Assembly (NCBI GenBank): GCA_015061185.1
Contig: SUWZ01000015.1
Span: forward strand, 1-61,434
Length of the DNA stretch: 61,434 bases
Direction of reading: 5' to 3'
From: Bacteroidales bacterium
Lineage (GTDB): Bacteria > Bacteroidota > Bacteroidia > Bacteroidales > Paludibacteraceae
This document shows, piece after piece, positions 17,761 through 26,962 of the stretch (position 1 is the stretch's first letter; each line of letters starts with the position of its first letter). The notes under the pieces are model-generated. The model searched no databases and was not told the origin of the DNA. It saw only the letters and a list, made by a program, of their open reading frames with translations. Made by a program: the position numbers and the translations under genes.

Positions 17761-17931
17761 GTTTGGAAATACTTTTAAGTTCACTCTTAATTAATTCCGC
17801 CATCGTGTTAGTCATTATATAATTTCGGTTACTGCCGTTGGGGTAAATCGCATTCGCCCTGTTTCATATCCGCAATATTTATTCTGGATAGTGTCAATAA
17901 ATTCCGCCAATGGGTTGATACTAATACATTT
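17741..17931 (-). other. Two overlapping short reading frames, possible gene remnant
   Basis: Downstream of groEL on its strand, an open stretch without a good ATG (17931-17815) encodes about 38 residues including NPLAEFIDTIQ and TGRMRFTPTAVTEII. Its stop overlaps, as TAATG, an ATG-started 24-codon frame (17815-17741) beginning MTNTMAELIKSEL. The composition is less AT-biased than the surrounding spacer, and LAEFI/MAELI look like related starts. It may be a decayed gene or an unannotated small gene pair; chance is also possible. Confidence 0.3.
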
Positions 17932-17973
17932 TTATTGATTAAATAAAATGTATAACGTAACAAATATTATGGC

Positions 17974-18012
17974 TAAAAAAGAAAGGTGTGTCAACCAATA
18001 TGCTGACACACC
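17974..18012 (-). terminator. Terminator of groES-groEL
   Basis: GGTGTGTCA (17985-17993) pairs with TGACACACC (18004-18012). On the minus strand it is followed by TTTCTTTTTT. Confidence 0.85.
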
Positions 18013-18037
18013 CTTTTATAAATAGGGAAAGATAATT

Positions 18038-19687
<1,650 letters not shown>

Positions 19688-19758
19688 TTAAATTATTTTT
19701 ATGTAGAAGTTTTTATAATTCTCTTTATAATGTCGTTTAATGAAATTTTAAGCAATCT

Positions 19759-20028
19759 TTAGATTATTGCCAAAATATCGCTTTGACGCATTATCAAATA
19801 TTTTTCACCTTCTAATTCTAATTCTGTTCCGGCATATTTACCATAAAGCACAATATCGCCTGATTTTACAACCATCTCTTCATCTTTGGTTCCATTACCG
19901 ATTGCGATAACTTCTCCTTTTAATGGTTTCTCTTTTGCTGAGTCCGGAATTATTATTCCACTTGCGGTCTTTTCTTCTGCAGCTGCTGGTTTTACCAAAA
20001 CTCTGTCTGCCAATGGTTTAATATTCAT
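19759..20028 (-). CDS. groES: Co-chaperonin GroES (Hsp10)
   Basis: 89-aa lid subunit for GroEL. It starts [15 protein letters not shown], with the mobile loop [18 protein letters not shown] and the YGKYAGTE segment. First gene of the groES-groEL operon. No CIRCE element (TTAGCACTC-N9-GAGTGCTAA) was seen upstream, so control by HrcA is not evident; see the upstream region for an alternative repeat. Confidence 0.98.
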   Translation of the reverse strand: MNIKPLADRVLVKPAAAEEKTASGIIIPDSAKEKPLKGEVIAIGNGTKDEEMVVKSGDIVLYGKYAGTELELEGEKYLIMRQSDILAII

Positions 20029-20411
20029 AATTATAATTTTTTATTAAGAGGTATTTAAAATTATTTTCGTTTCTACAATAGAATTAAATAGCCTCTTTGT
20101 TAAACATTTATTTTTAAATTTTGTTTTTGATTCTTTAAAATTCCTTTATTTTTCTGCACAATTTGTGCCAAACAGATTTCTCTGTCATTCTTACCTAAAA
20201 TTGTCTTTACCTAAATTATATCTATGTCATTTTGTCATATTTATCTCTTTGGGTGGGGTCTATAATTTTTTTTGCGAAAGTTTTGAAGTCTGCTTCTATA
20301 ATTTGCTAATCCATTATTGTGGCTGCCTCCCTTATTTTTGATTTCCTTGTCTTTTTTTTGATTTAGTTAAAGTTTTTTATAATATGTTTAGAACTTATTA
20401 CATTTATTACT
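20029..20411. promoter_or_regulatory. groES upstream region with TGTCAT direct repeat
   Basis: No gene in this divergent spacer, which is strongly T-rich. TGTCATTTTGTCAT (20225-20238) is a direct repeat of TGTCAT, and GTGCCA and TGTCAT occur again at about 20160-20195. These may be heat-shock or other regulator sites, but they lie about 130-200 bp from groES. No clear TAnnTTTG box was found on the minus strand. Confidence 0.3.
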
Positions 20412-20419
20412 TAACTTTG
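20412..20419 (+). promoter_or_regulatory. -7 box before the first small lipoprotein
   Basis: TAACTTTG matches TAnnTTTG. The upstream box is poor (TTTA at 21 nt). It lies about 70 bp before the start codon. Confidence 0.5.
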
Positions 20420-20490
20420 CAGAAAATATGGGTGGTGGTTTAGAGTGTTTCTGATTATCGCCGAGTTTTTATAACTAGAATTGATTAAGC

Positions 20491-20688
20491 ATGACTAAGT
20501 TTTTGCTACAGATTTGTGCTTTGTTACTTTTCTTATCTTCTTGTTCAAAGGATGAGGAGTGTATTTGTGAGACGTTTGTCAATGGAGTATTTGAGAAGAG
20601 TGAGAATGTTGATCCGGCAGAGTTTGGGGTTAGTAAATGCAAAGAATTAGATTTTGCTCTATTTGGGACTAGTTATAAATGTAAATAA
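20491..20688 (+). CDS. Tiny Cys-rich lipoprotein, paralogue 1
   Basis: 65 aa. A signal peptide ends in the lipobox LSSC (lipidated Cys 18). The mature part, under 50 residues, has four further Cys: CIC close to the anchor, one in SKCKEL, and one next to the C-terminus (YKCK). The same spacing (CxC, 20-24 residues, C, 13-16 residues, C, end) recurs in the next two genes, so they are tandem paralogues. Probably two disulfides on a lipid-anchored domain. Function unknown. Confidence 0.75.
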   Translation: MTKFLLQICALLLFLSSCSKDEECICETFVNGVFEKSENVDPAEFGVSKCKELDFALFGTSYKCK

Positions 20689-20808
20689 AGGTAATTGAAC
20701 GGTTAATTAATTGGGTTAATTACTTTTGAATGTGATAATATTTCAATAGATATATTATAGGGGAAGTCGAAAACCTTAAGAGTAGACAAAATTTAAATAA
20801 AAAAACAA

Positions 20809-20991
20809 ATGAAAAAGTTATTATTACCAGTTGCAGTTTTGGCAATGGTTTCTATTTCTTGCTCTAAAGAATGTGAGTGCGAAATTAAAATGGGTGGAGA
20901 AGTTATCGAAATAGAAACTGTAGAGATCGAGGACGGTAAATGTTCTGATATGAACAGTGATGTATTCGGTGTTGTTACTGAATGTAAGTAA
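20809..20991 (+). CDS. Tiny Cys-rich lipoprotein, paralogue 2
   Basis: 60 aa with lipobox SISC (Cys 18), then KECECEI, an acidic middle (EVIEIETVEIEDG), GKCSDMNSDVFG and a terminal ECK. The four mature Cys align with the neighbours on both sides. It is followed by its own strong terminator. It is very acidic. Function unknown; location is probably the outer surface of the inner or outer membrane. Confidence 0.78.
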   Translation: MKKLLLPVAVLAMVSISCSKECECEIKMGGEVIEIETVEIEDGKCSDMNSDVFGVVTECK

Positions 20992-21010
20992 TTATTTCGC
21001 TGAAAATTTT

Positions 21011-21050
21011 ATGGAGCAAATTCTTTGTGATTTGCTCCATGTTTTATTTT
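21011..21050 (+). terminator. Terminator after lipoprotein paralogue 2
   Basis: ATGGAGCAAAT (21011-21021) and ATTTGCTCCAT (21030-21040) form a perfect 11-bp stem, followed by GTTTTATTTT. Confidence 0.88.
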
Positions 21051-21138
21051 GGGTGATTACCACAACTCTGTAAACTAAATTTACTACTACAGCAGTTTTT
21101 TTTTGAAAAATTGCCTATTGATGTTTTTCTTATATTTT

Positions 21139-21169
21139 TTTGTTTCTCTTTAAATTATTATTACATTTG
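21139..21169 (+). promoter_or_regulatory. Promoter of lipoprotein paralogue 3
   Basis: TTTG, exactly 19 nt, TACATTTG: a perfect match to the consensus, about 65 bp before the ATG. Confidence 0.8.
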
Positions 21170-21234
21170 CGATATAAAAAAATTTCTTGAGTTGTAAATT
21201 GTGAATTTTAAATTCCGAATATAATTTTTTGAAA

Positions 21235-21441
21235 ATGAAAAGACATATTTTTTTATCAGTATTGTTTTTTATCGGTTTACTCTCTTCATGTACTATTGAT
21301 TGCGAGTGTGTGTTTTACGATGAAACCGGAGAAGTAGTTCCTAGTTATAGTACTGTTTTTGAAGAGGTTGACGTAGCACAATGTTCGGAGTTGTCAACAA
21401 TTTCAACACCGGGAGAGAGAGCAGGGTATATTTGTCCTTAG
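21235..21441 (+). CDS. Tiny Cys-rich lipoprotein, paralogue 3
   Basis: 68 aa starting at the ATG of MKRHIFLSV rather than an in-frame TTG two codons upstream. Lipobox LSSC (Cys 19), then DCECVF, an acidic segment, AQCSEL and the last Cys one residue from the end (ICP). It shares the Cys pattern with the two upstream genes but has its own promoter and terminator. Function unknown. Confidence 0.75.
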   Translation: MKRHIFLSVLFFIGLLSSCTIDCECVFYDETGEVVPSYSTVFEEVDVAQCSELSTISTPGERAGYICP

Positions 21442-21470
21442 TTTTTGGTAATTTATTGAATTGTACTACA

Positions 21471-21509
21471 AAAAGAGGGAGAATCATGGTTGAAATTCTC
21501 CCTCTTTTT
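21471..21509. terminator. Bidirectional terminator
   Basis: AAGAGGGAGAAT pairs with ATTCTCCCTCTT, with A-run before and T-run after. It serves lipoprotein 3 on the plus strand and the biotin carrier gene on the minus strand. Confidence 0.9.
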
Positions 21510-21514
21510 GCGTT

Positions 21515-21829
21515 TTAGTCTAAAAGCATTAGAACTGTGTGTTTGCCAATTTTTTGCTTTTTTTCTACCAAGATTCTCTTTATTTTCCCATCATGTGGCA
21601 TACGTATGATATTTTCCATCTTCATAGCTTCTAAGATGAGCAATGGAGCCCCTTTTAGAAGATTTTCTCCTTCGGTTACAAATATTTGAATGATTGTTCC
21701 GGGTATTTCAGAAACTACTTCGTTTTCGTTCCTTTTTTGATATGGAATCCTATTTTTAAACTTGTTAGTACTGTATGTATTATATCTCCCAGATTCTAAC
21801 AATAATTCTATTTGATTACTTTTTTCCAT
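21515..21829 (-). CDS. Biotinyl-domain (biotin carboxyl carrier) protein
   Basis: 104 aa from the ATG at 21829; an upstream in-frame codon is TTG. The C-terminal 75 residues form a biotinyl/lipoyl domain with EAMKMEN (biotinylated Lys) near residue 73 and preceding GTIIQIFVTEGENL. It carries carboxybiotin for the carboxyltransferase encoded 14 bp upstream. Shorter than the second carrier at 52838. Confidence 0.88.
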   Translation of the reverse strand: MEKSNQIELLLESGRYNTYSTNKFKNRIPYQKRNENEVVSEIPGTIIQIFVTEGENLLKGAPLLILEAMKMENIIRMPHDGKIKRILVEKKQKIGKHTVLMLLD

Positions 21830-21843
21830 GTTCTTCAAATTAA

Positions 21844-23382
21844 TTAGAATGGAGGTAACCCGTGTTTTTTCTTAGGGCGGTGCTCTTCTTTGGCATGAGA
21901 GATTAATAGAGCATGAGCCAATTTTTTTCTTGTTTCTTTTGGCTCTATTATATCATCTATATATCCTTTGGATGCCGCAACATACGGATTGGCAAATTTA
22001 TCTGTGTATTCTTTTACCTTCTCAATTCGAGTTTCTGTTGGATTTTCAGAATTTGAAATGTCTGATTTGAATATGATATTGGCTGCGCCTTCAGGTCCCA
22101 TTACTGCAATTTCTGCAGAAGGCCAAGAGAAGACAAAATCTGCACCTAAGTGTCTTGAATTCATTGCAATATATCCTCCACCGTATGCTTTGCGAAGTAT
22201 GACTGTGATTTTAGGTACAGTAGCTTCTGAATAGGCATAAAGCATTTTTGCTCCATGACGAATTACTCCGGCATGCTCTTGATCGACTCCCGGAAGATAG
22301 CCTGGCATATCTTCTAAGGTTATAATAGGGATATTAAATGAGTCGCAGAATCGTATAAATCGAGCAGCCTTATCTGCGCTATCACAATCCAAAACCCCGG
22401 CTAAATAGAGTGGTTGATTGGCTACAAATCCAACCGTTTTCCCTTCTATTCGTCCAAAACCTATTACTATATTGGGGGCGAATAGTGCCTGCACTTCTAA
22501 GAAGTCTGAATCATCAGCTATCGCTTTGATGATTTCTTTTACATCGTAGGGTTGCTTGGGGTCGTTAGGAATTATATTTTCTATGTTGAACGACTCTTTG
22601 GGCAATTGAGGTGTTATCGTCTGAGGTTGTTCGTTATTGTTTGCCGGTAAGAACGAAAGTAGTTTCTGTATTTGTTGAAAACACTCTTTCTCATCTTTGG
22701 CATAAAAGTGAGCATTCCCCGTTATTTCTGCATGAACTTTTGCACCTCCTAACTCTTCTTGAGATATTTTTTCTCCTAATACTGTTTCAATTACATTGGG
22801 TCCGGTGATGAACATTTTTGAAGTGTTTTCCACCACAAAAACGAAGTCGGTGAGGGCAGGAGAGTAAACAGCTCCTCCTGCGCAAGGACCTAATATTACT
22901 GAAATTTGGGGAACAACACCGGAAGCTAAAGTATTACGATAAAATATTTCTCCATAACCGGCTAATGCATCCACGCCCTCTTGTATTCGAGCACCACCAG
23001 AATCATTGATTCCGATGCAGGGTATTCTCATTTTTAAAGAGTAATCCATCACCTTAGTTATTTTCCTCGCGTGCATTAAACCGAGTGAGCCTCCTTGTAC
23101 AGTAAAGTCTTGTGCATATATGCAAATTGGTCTCCCGTTGATTGTTCCGGTACCAGTGATAACTCCATCGCATGGTAACTCTTTTTTCTCCATGCCAAAA
23201 TCATGTACGTTGTGGCGGACAAACATGTCGCACTCATCGAAGGAGTTTTTATCTAAAATAGCATCAATACGTTCTCTTGCTGTTAATTTGCCAATTGATT
23301 TTTGTTTTTCGATGGCAGATTCACCTCCGCCTAATGCTAATTTATTTTTTTTTGCATTTAATTCGTCTATCTTTTTATTCAT
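21844..23382 (-). CDS. Acyl-CoA carboxyltransferase / methylmalonyl-CoA decarboxylase alpha-type subunit
   Basis: 512 aa, carboxyltransferase family. It has KLTARERID near residue 33, DFTVQGGSLG, the NDSGGARIQEG oxyanion-hole motif, GPCAGGAVYSPALTDF, and in the C-terminal half EDMPGYLPG and RKAYGGGYIAM. Relatives transfer CO2 between biotin and propionyl/methylmalonyl-CoA. Its own biotin carrier follows but no biotin carboxylase or OadB-type membrane subunit is adjacent, so it may share the carboxylase at 53403 or act as a decarboxylase. The exact substrate is unresolved. Confidence 0.85.
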   Translation of the reverse strand: MNKKIDELNAKKNKLALGGGESAIEKQKSIGKLTARERIDAILDKNSFDECDMFVRHNVHDFGMEKKELPCDGVITGTGTINGRPICIYAQDFTVQGGSLGLMHARKITKVMDYSLKMRIPCIGINDSGGARIQEGVDALAGYGEIFYRNTLASGVVPQISVILGPCAGGAVYSPALTDFVFVVENTSKMFITGPNVIETVLGEKISQEELGGAKVHAEITGNAHFYAKDEKECFQQIQKLLSFLPANNNEQPQTITPQLPKESFNIENIIPNDPKQPYDVKEIIKAIADDSDFLEVQALFAPNIVIGFGRIEGKTVGFVANQPLYLAGVLDCDSADKAARFIRFCDSFNIPIITLEDMPGYLPGVDQEHAGVIRHGAKMLYAYSEATVPKITVILRKAYGGGYIAMNSRHLGADFVFSWPSAEIAVMGPEGAANIIFKSDISNSENPTETRIEKVKEYTDKFANPYVAASKGYIDDIIEPKETRKKLAHALLISHAKEEHRPKKKHGLPPF

Positions 23383-23422
23383 TTTTTTGCATTTATTTTT
23401 CGTTTAACGCATGGGGTAGCTA

Positions 23423-24502
23423 TTATTTTGGAGCCTTTTTGTATAGATACACAGCTATCAAAGAAAATACGATATTAGGAAGCCATACAGCTACCATAGG
23501 AGGTAGCGAGCCATTGATGGTAAATGTAGATGAAATTTCTCCAAATAGAATATAGACAATACTTAAAAGTAGTCCGATTCCCAAGTTGATTCCCATACCT
23601 CCTTTAACTTTTTTTGATGAAAGTGATACTCCAATTATAGTCAAGATGAAGGCTGCGAAAGGGAATGAGAATCTTTTTTCATACTCTATTTCGAAATTCT
23701 TTATATTTCCGACCCCTCGTTCCTTCTGCCGTTCTATATAGGCAGACAACTTCCTATTGTTCATCTGTTCGTGCATATTAGGGAATACCAATAAGTCTGC
23801 AGGTATGATGTTAATCTCTTTTACCATGGTATCTCCCTGACTTATATTTTCATATAAACCATCAAATTCGCGATGCGTGTATCTCGTTATCTTCCATACA
23901 TTCGTAGTGTCGTAAATAAGTCGATGTCCGGTAATTCTTGAAACTAATGTCTTGCCGTTAAATTGGTCTAAAGATACTCTATGACCGGTATTTTCTGTGT
24001 GATCGAAGTAATCAACATAAAGAATTTCATTCTGAGAAACCTTTATTTGTAACTTCGCAACAAAATCCTTCTTTTTCTTTCTGACATACTCTTCTTGAAA
24101 ATCCAATCGAATTTTATTTGCAGGAGGAATGACATATCCCCCTAAAATATATGTCATGGAGGCTATGATAGATGCTGAAATTAGGTATGGAACCATCATT
24201 CTGTGGAAGCTGATACCTGATGCAAAAGTGGCGATGATTTCTGAATTGTCTGCCATCTTCGACGTGAAAAATATCACAGCAATGAATGTAAATAAAGGAC
24301 TGAATAGATTTGCGTAATAGGGAATAAAATTTACATAGTAGTCGAAAATAATAGCTCTTAGAGGAGCTTCATTTTCATAAAAGTTATCTAGTTTTTCTGA
24401 GATGTCGAATACCACTGCAATACTGATTATCAGAATAATAGATAAAAAGTATGTCCCTAAAAACTTTTTAATGATATAGGTGTCGAATCGTTTTAAAATC
24501 AT
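23423..24502 (-). CDS. LptF/LptG-family permease (YjgP/YjgQ)
   Basis: 359 aa with three N-terminal membrane segments, a periplasmic beta-jellyroll middle (residues about 125-265) and three C-terminal segments, the YjgP/YjgQ layout. Such proteins are the membrane subunits that extract LPS for transport to the outer membrane. It starts MILKRFDTYIIKKFLGTY. The start overlaps the tgt stop by 4 bp, a pairing seen in related genomes. Confidence 0.88.
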   Translation of the reverse strand: MILKRFDTYIIKKFLGTYFLSIILIISIAVVFDISEKLDNFYENEAPLRAIIFDYYVNFIPYYANLFSPLFTFIAVIFFTSKMADNSEIIATFASGISFHRMMVPYLISASIIASMTYILGGYVIPPANKIRLDFQEEYVRKKKKDFVAKLQIKVSQNEILYVDYFDHTENTGHRVSLDQFNGKTLVSRITGHRLIYDTTNVWKITRYTHREFDGLYENISQGDTMVKEINIIPADLLVFPNMHEQMNNRKLSAYIERQKERGVGNIKNFEIEYEKRFSFPFAAFILTIIGVSLSSKKVKGGMGINLGIGLLLSIVYILFGEISSTFTINGSLPPMVAVWLPNIVFSLIAVYLYKKAPK

Positions 24503-25629
24503 AATCTATTGCTCATTTGATTTACCATTTGATTCTTCCAAACAGAAAAATCTCCTGCGATAATGTGCTTTCTTGCCTCTTTCACCAACCAAAGGTAAAA
24601 AGCCAAGTTATGGATAGAAGCTATCTGCATTCCCAATAGTTCGTTAGAAACCAATAGATGTCGTAAATATGCTTTGGTATAAGCTGTATCAACGTATGAT
24701 GCACCTTCCGGGTCGATTGGGGAAAAGTCATCTGCCCACTTTTTGTTTCGCATATTCATTGTCCCATATTTAGTGAACAACATTCCATTCCGACCATTTC
24801 GAGTAGGCATCACACAATCAAACATATCAACGCCACGCTCTATTGCTTCCAAAATGTTGATTGGTGTACCAACGCCCATCAAATAGCGAGGCTTCTCTTT
24901 CGGTAATATTTCGTTCACGACTTCAATCATTTCATACATAACCTCGGCCGGTTCGCCTACCGCCAAACCTCCGATAGCATTCCCTTCTCTATTTTGTTCT
25001 GCAACAAATTCTGCCGAACGTTGGCGTAAGTCTTTGTAAGTACAACCTTGAACAATTGGGAAAAATGTTTGACTATAACCATATTTAGGTTCTGTCTCGT
25101 CAAAATGTTTCAATCCTCGCAACAACCAACGTTGAGTTCTTTCCAATGACTTTTTTGCGTAATTATAGTCGGCTGTGCCCGGAGTGCATTCATCAAGAGC
25201 CATAATTATGTCTGCTCCTATGATACGTTGTGTATCCACTACATTTTCAGGAGTAAATATATGTCTGGAGCCATCAATGTGAGATTGAAATGTGCATCCC
25301 TCTTCTGTTAGTTTTCTCATACCGGTAAGCGAGAAAACTTGAAAACCTCCGCTGTCAGTAAGTATGGGTTTGTCCCAGCCGTTAAATTTATGCAGCCCTC
25401 CTGCTTTTTCTAAGATATTCAAGCCCGGTCGAAGATATAGGTGGTAGGTGTTCCCTAATATGATTTGAGCTTGAATGTCTTCTTTTAACTCTTTTTGGTG
25501 TACTGCTTTTACTGAACCAACCGTTCCCACGGGCATGAAAATTGGTGTTTCAATTTCTCCGTGGTCGGTAATTAATTTACCGGCTCTTGCGCCACTTTTT
25601 AAATCGGTATGTTGTAATTGAAATTGCAT
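24499..25629 (-). CDS. tgt: Queuine tRNA-guanosine ribosyltransferase
   Basis: 376 aa. Exchanges guanine for preQ1 at position 34 of tRNAs with GUN anticodons. Seen: MPVGTVGSVKAV, GNTYHLYLRPG, the substrate-binding DSGGFQVFS with catalytic Asp, MALDECTPG, and MPTRNGRNG. The usual CxCxxC zinc ligands before AYLRHL are replaced by EGASYVD, although the following AYLRHLL and SIHNLAFY match the family. It is first in the tgt-lptG pair. Confidence 0.94.
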   Translation of the reverse strand: MQFQLQHTDLKSGARAGKLITDHGEIETPIFMPVGTVGSVKAVHQKELKEDIQAQIILGNTYHLYLRPGLNILEKAGGLHKFNGWDKPILTDSGGFQVFSLTGMRKLTEEGCTFQSHIDGSRHIFTPENVVDTQRIIGADIIMALDECTPGTADYNYAKKSLERTQRWLLRGLKHFDETEPKYGYSQTFFPIVQGCTYKDLRQRSAEFVAEQNREGNAIGGLAVGEPAEVMYEMIEVVNEILPKEKPRYLMGVGTPINILEAIERGVDMFDCVMPTRNGRNGMLFTKYGTMNMRNKKWADDFSPIDPEGASYVDTAYTKAYLRHLLVSNELLGMQIASIHNLAFYLWLVKEARKHIIAGDFSVWKNQMVNQMSNRL

Positions 25630-25700
25630 GCTACAAATTTAAGAAACTCTTTTTAATTATCTTGAAAAGGTTTGAATTTTGTTTTTTATTTTTAGTTTTA

Positions 25701-26948
25701 TTATTCAAAACGAATGGCTTTTATCGGTGCAATTCGTGTAATAATATGGGTTGATAATCTTAAAACTAAGTAGGAGATGATTATTGTTCCTACGTTAACT
25801 AAAACAATGTTGAAGAATGATAATTCAATTGGAACGGAATCTACATAATACATTTCAGGATCTAATTTTAAAACAGCAAATTTTTTCTGAATTAAAGTCA
25901 AAGTCAAGGCTATAAAATTCCCCCAAACCATTCCTTTCCCGACCAATAATAGGGTATGATAGAGAAATATATTTTTTATGGACTGGTTGGTAGCACCTAA
26001 TGCCTTGAGTATTCCTATCATGTTGGTTCTATCTAAAATTAGAATCAACAAGCCTGATATCATAGTGAAACTTGCTACTGCTATCATGAGAATCAGAATA
26101 ATTACCACATTTGTATTGAGCAGATCCAACCAACCAAATATTTGAGGATTGATTTGTTGTATACTTTTCATCATGTAGTAGTTTCCTGCTTCGTCTGTTC
26201 TATTCCCTATAATGTTAAATAAAGATTCTTGAACCTCCTCAATCAATGAAAAATCGTTTATCTCAATTTCTATTCCACTGCATTCGTCTTCTGTCCATTT
26301 ATTGAGTTTGCGTATGTGTTTGATGTCGCCTATGATAAATATTTTGTCATAATCAGAGAATCCTGTTGTGTAAATGCCGCTAACTGTAAATGGACGAACT
26401 CTTACTTTCCCGTCTATAATAAAATAGGTGAAAAATTTATCTCCAACTTCTAGTTGTAGTAAATCGGCGATTTTTTTTGAAATTAAAGTCTGATTAGTTG
26501 ATGAACTATCGTTAATTTGAAATATTTCTCCGGCAATAAGATAGTTTTCAAAAAATGTCCAATCGTAATCTTTGTCTATTCCTTTTAAGACAACCCCCTG
26601 AAAATTTCCATCTACTTTAACAATTCCCGGTTGAGTCGCAAATTGTTGAGCATGTTTGACGTCTGGGAGTAAATTGATTCTGTCTATCAGTGATGAATCA
26701 ATTTTTAGAGATTGAGTTTTGTAGGTGTGATTGGAGAATGAAGATGAAATTTGAATGTGAGAGCCAAAGCCGATTAGTTTGTTGCGAACTTCTTGTTTAA
26801 AACCAATAACGATACCAACAGACAATATCATTACAGCTAAACTTAAAGCAATTCCTCCCATTGTTAAACGAACAATAGGACGGGAGATTTTGCGTTCTCC
26901 CTCCTTATTGAATTGTATTCGTTTAGCAATGAAAAATTCAAACTTCAT
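25701..26948 (-). CDS. FtsX/LolE-like ABC transporter permease
   Basis: 415 aa. One N-terminal membrane segment (residues about 28-50), a large periplasmic MacB-type domain and three C-terminal FtsX segments ending in APIKAIRFE. This is the LolC/LolE layout, which extracts lipoproteins from the inner membrane. The ATPase partner is not adjacent, so the specific role is inferred. It follows the aminotransferase gene by 14 bp. Confidence 0.85.
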   Translation of the reverse strand: MKFEFFIAKRIQFNKEGERKISRPIVRLTMGGIALSLAVMILSVGIVIGFKQEVRNKLIGFGSHIQISSSFSNHTYKTQSLKIDSSLIDRINLLPDVKHAQQFATQPGIVKVDGNFQGVVLKGIDKDYDWTFFENYLIAGEIFQINDSSSTNQTLISKKIADLLQLEVGDKFFTYFIIDGKVRVRPFTVSGIYTTGFSDYDKIFIIGDIKHIRKLNKWTEDECSGIEIEINDFSLIEEVQESLFNIIGNRTDEAGNYYMMKSIQQINPQIFGWLDLLNTNVVIILILMIAVASFTMISGLLILILDRTNMIGILKALGATNQSIKNIFLYHTLLLVGKGMVWGNFIALTLTLIQKKFAVLKLDPEMYYVDSVPIELSFFNIVLVNVGTIIISYLVLRLSTHIITRIAPIKAIRFE

Positions 26949-26962
26949 TGTTAGTTATTTTT

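Noticed and set aside
20251-20269. GGTGGGGTCTATAATTT, similar to a Rep2 end
   Set aside because: Only one end is seen, with no matching inverted partner nearby, so it was not counted as a copy.
20029-20490. CIRCE operator for groESL
   Set aside because: Looked for the 9-bp inverted repeat on both strands and found none.
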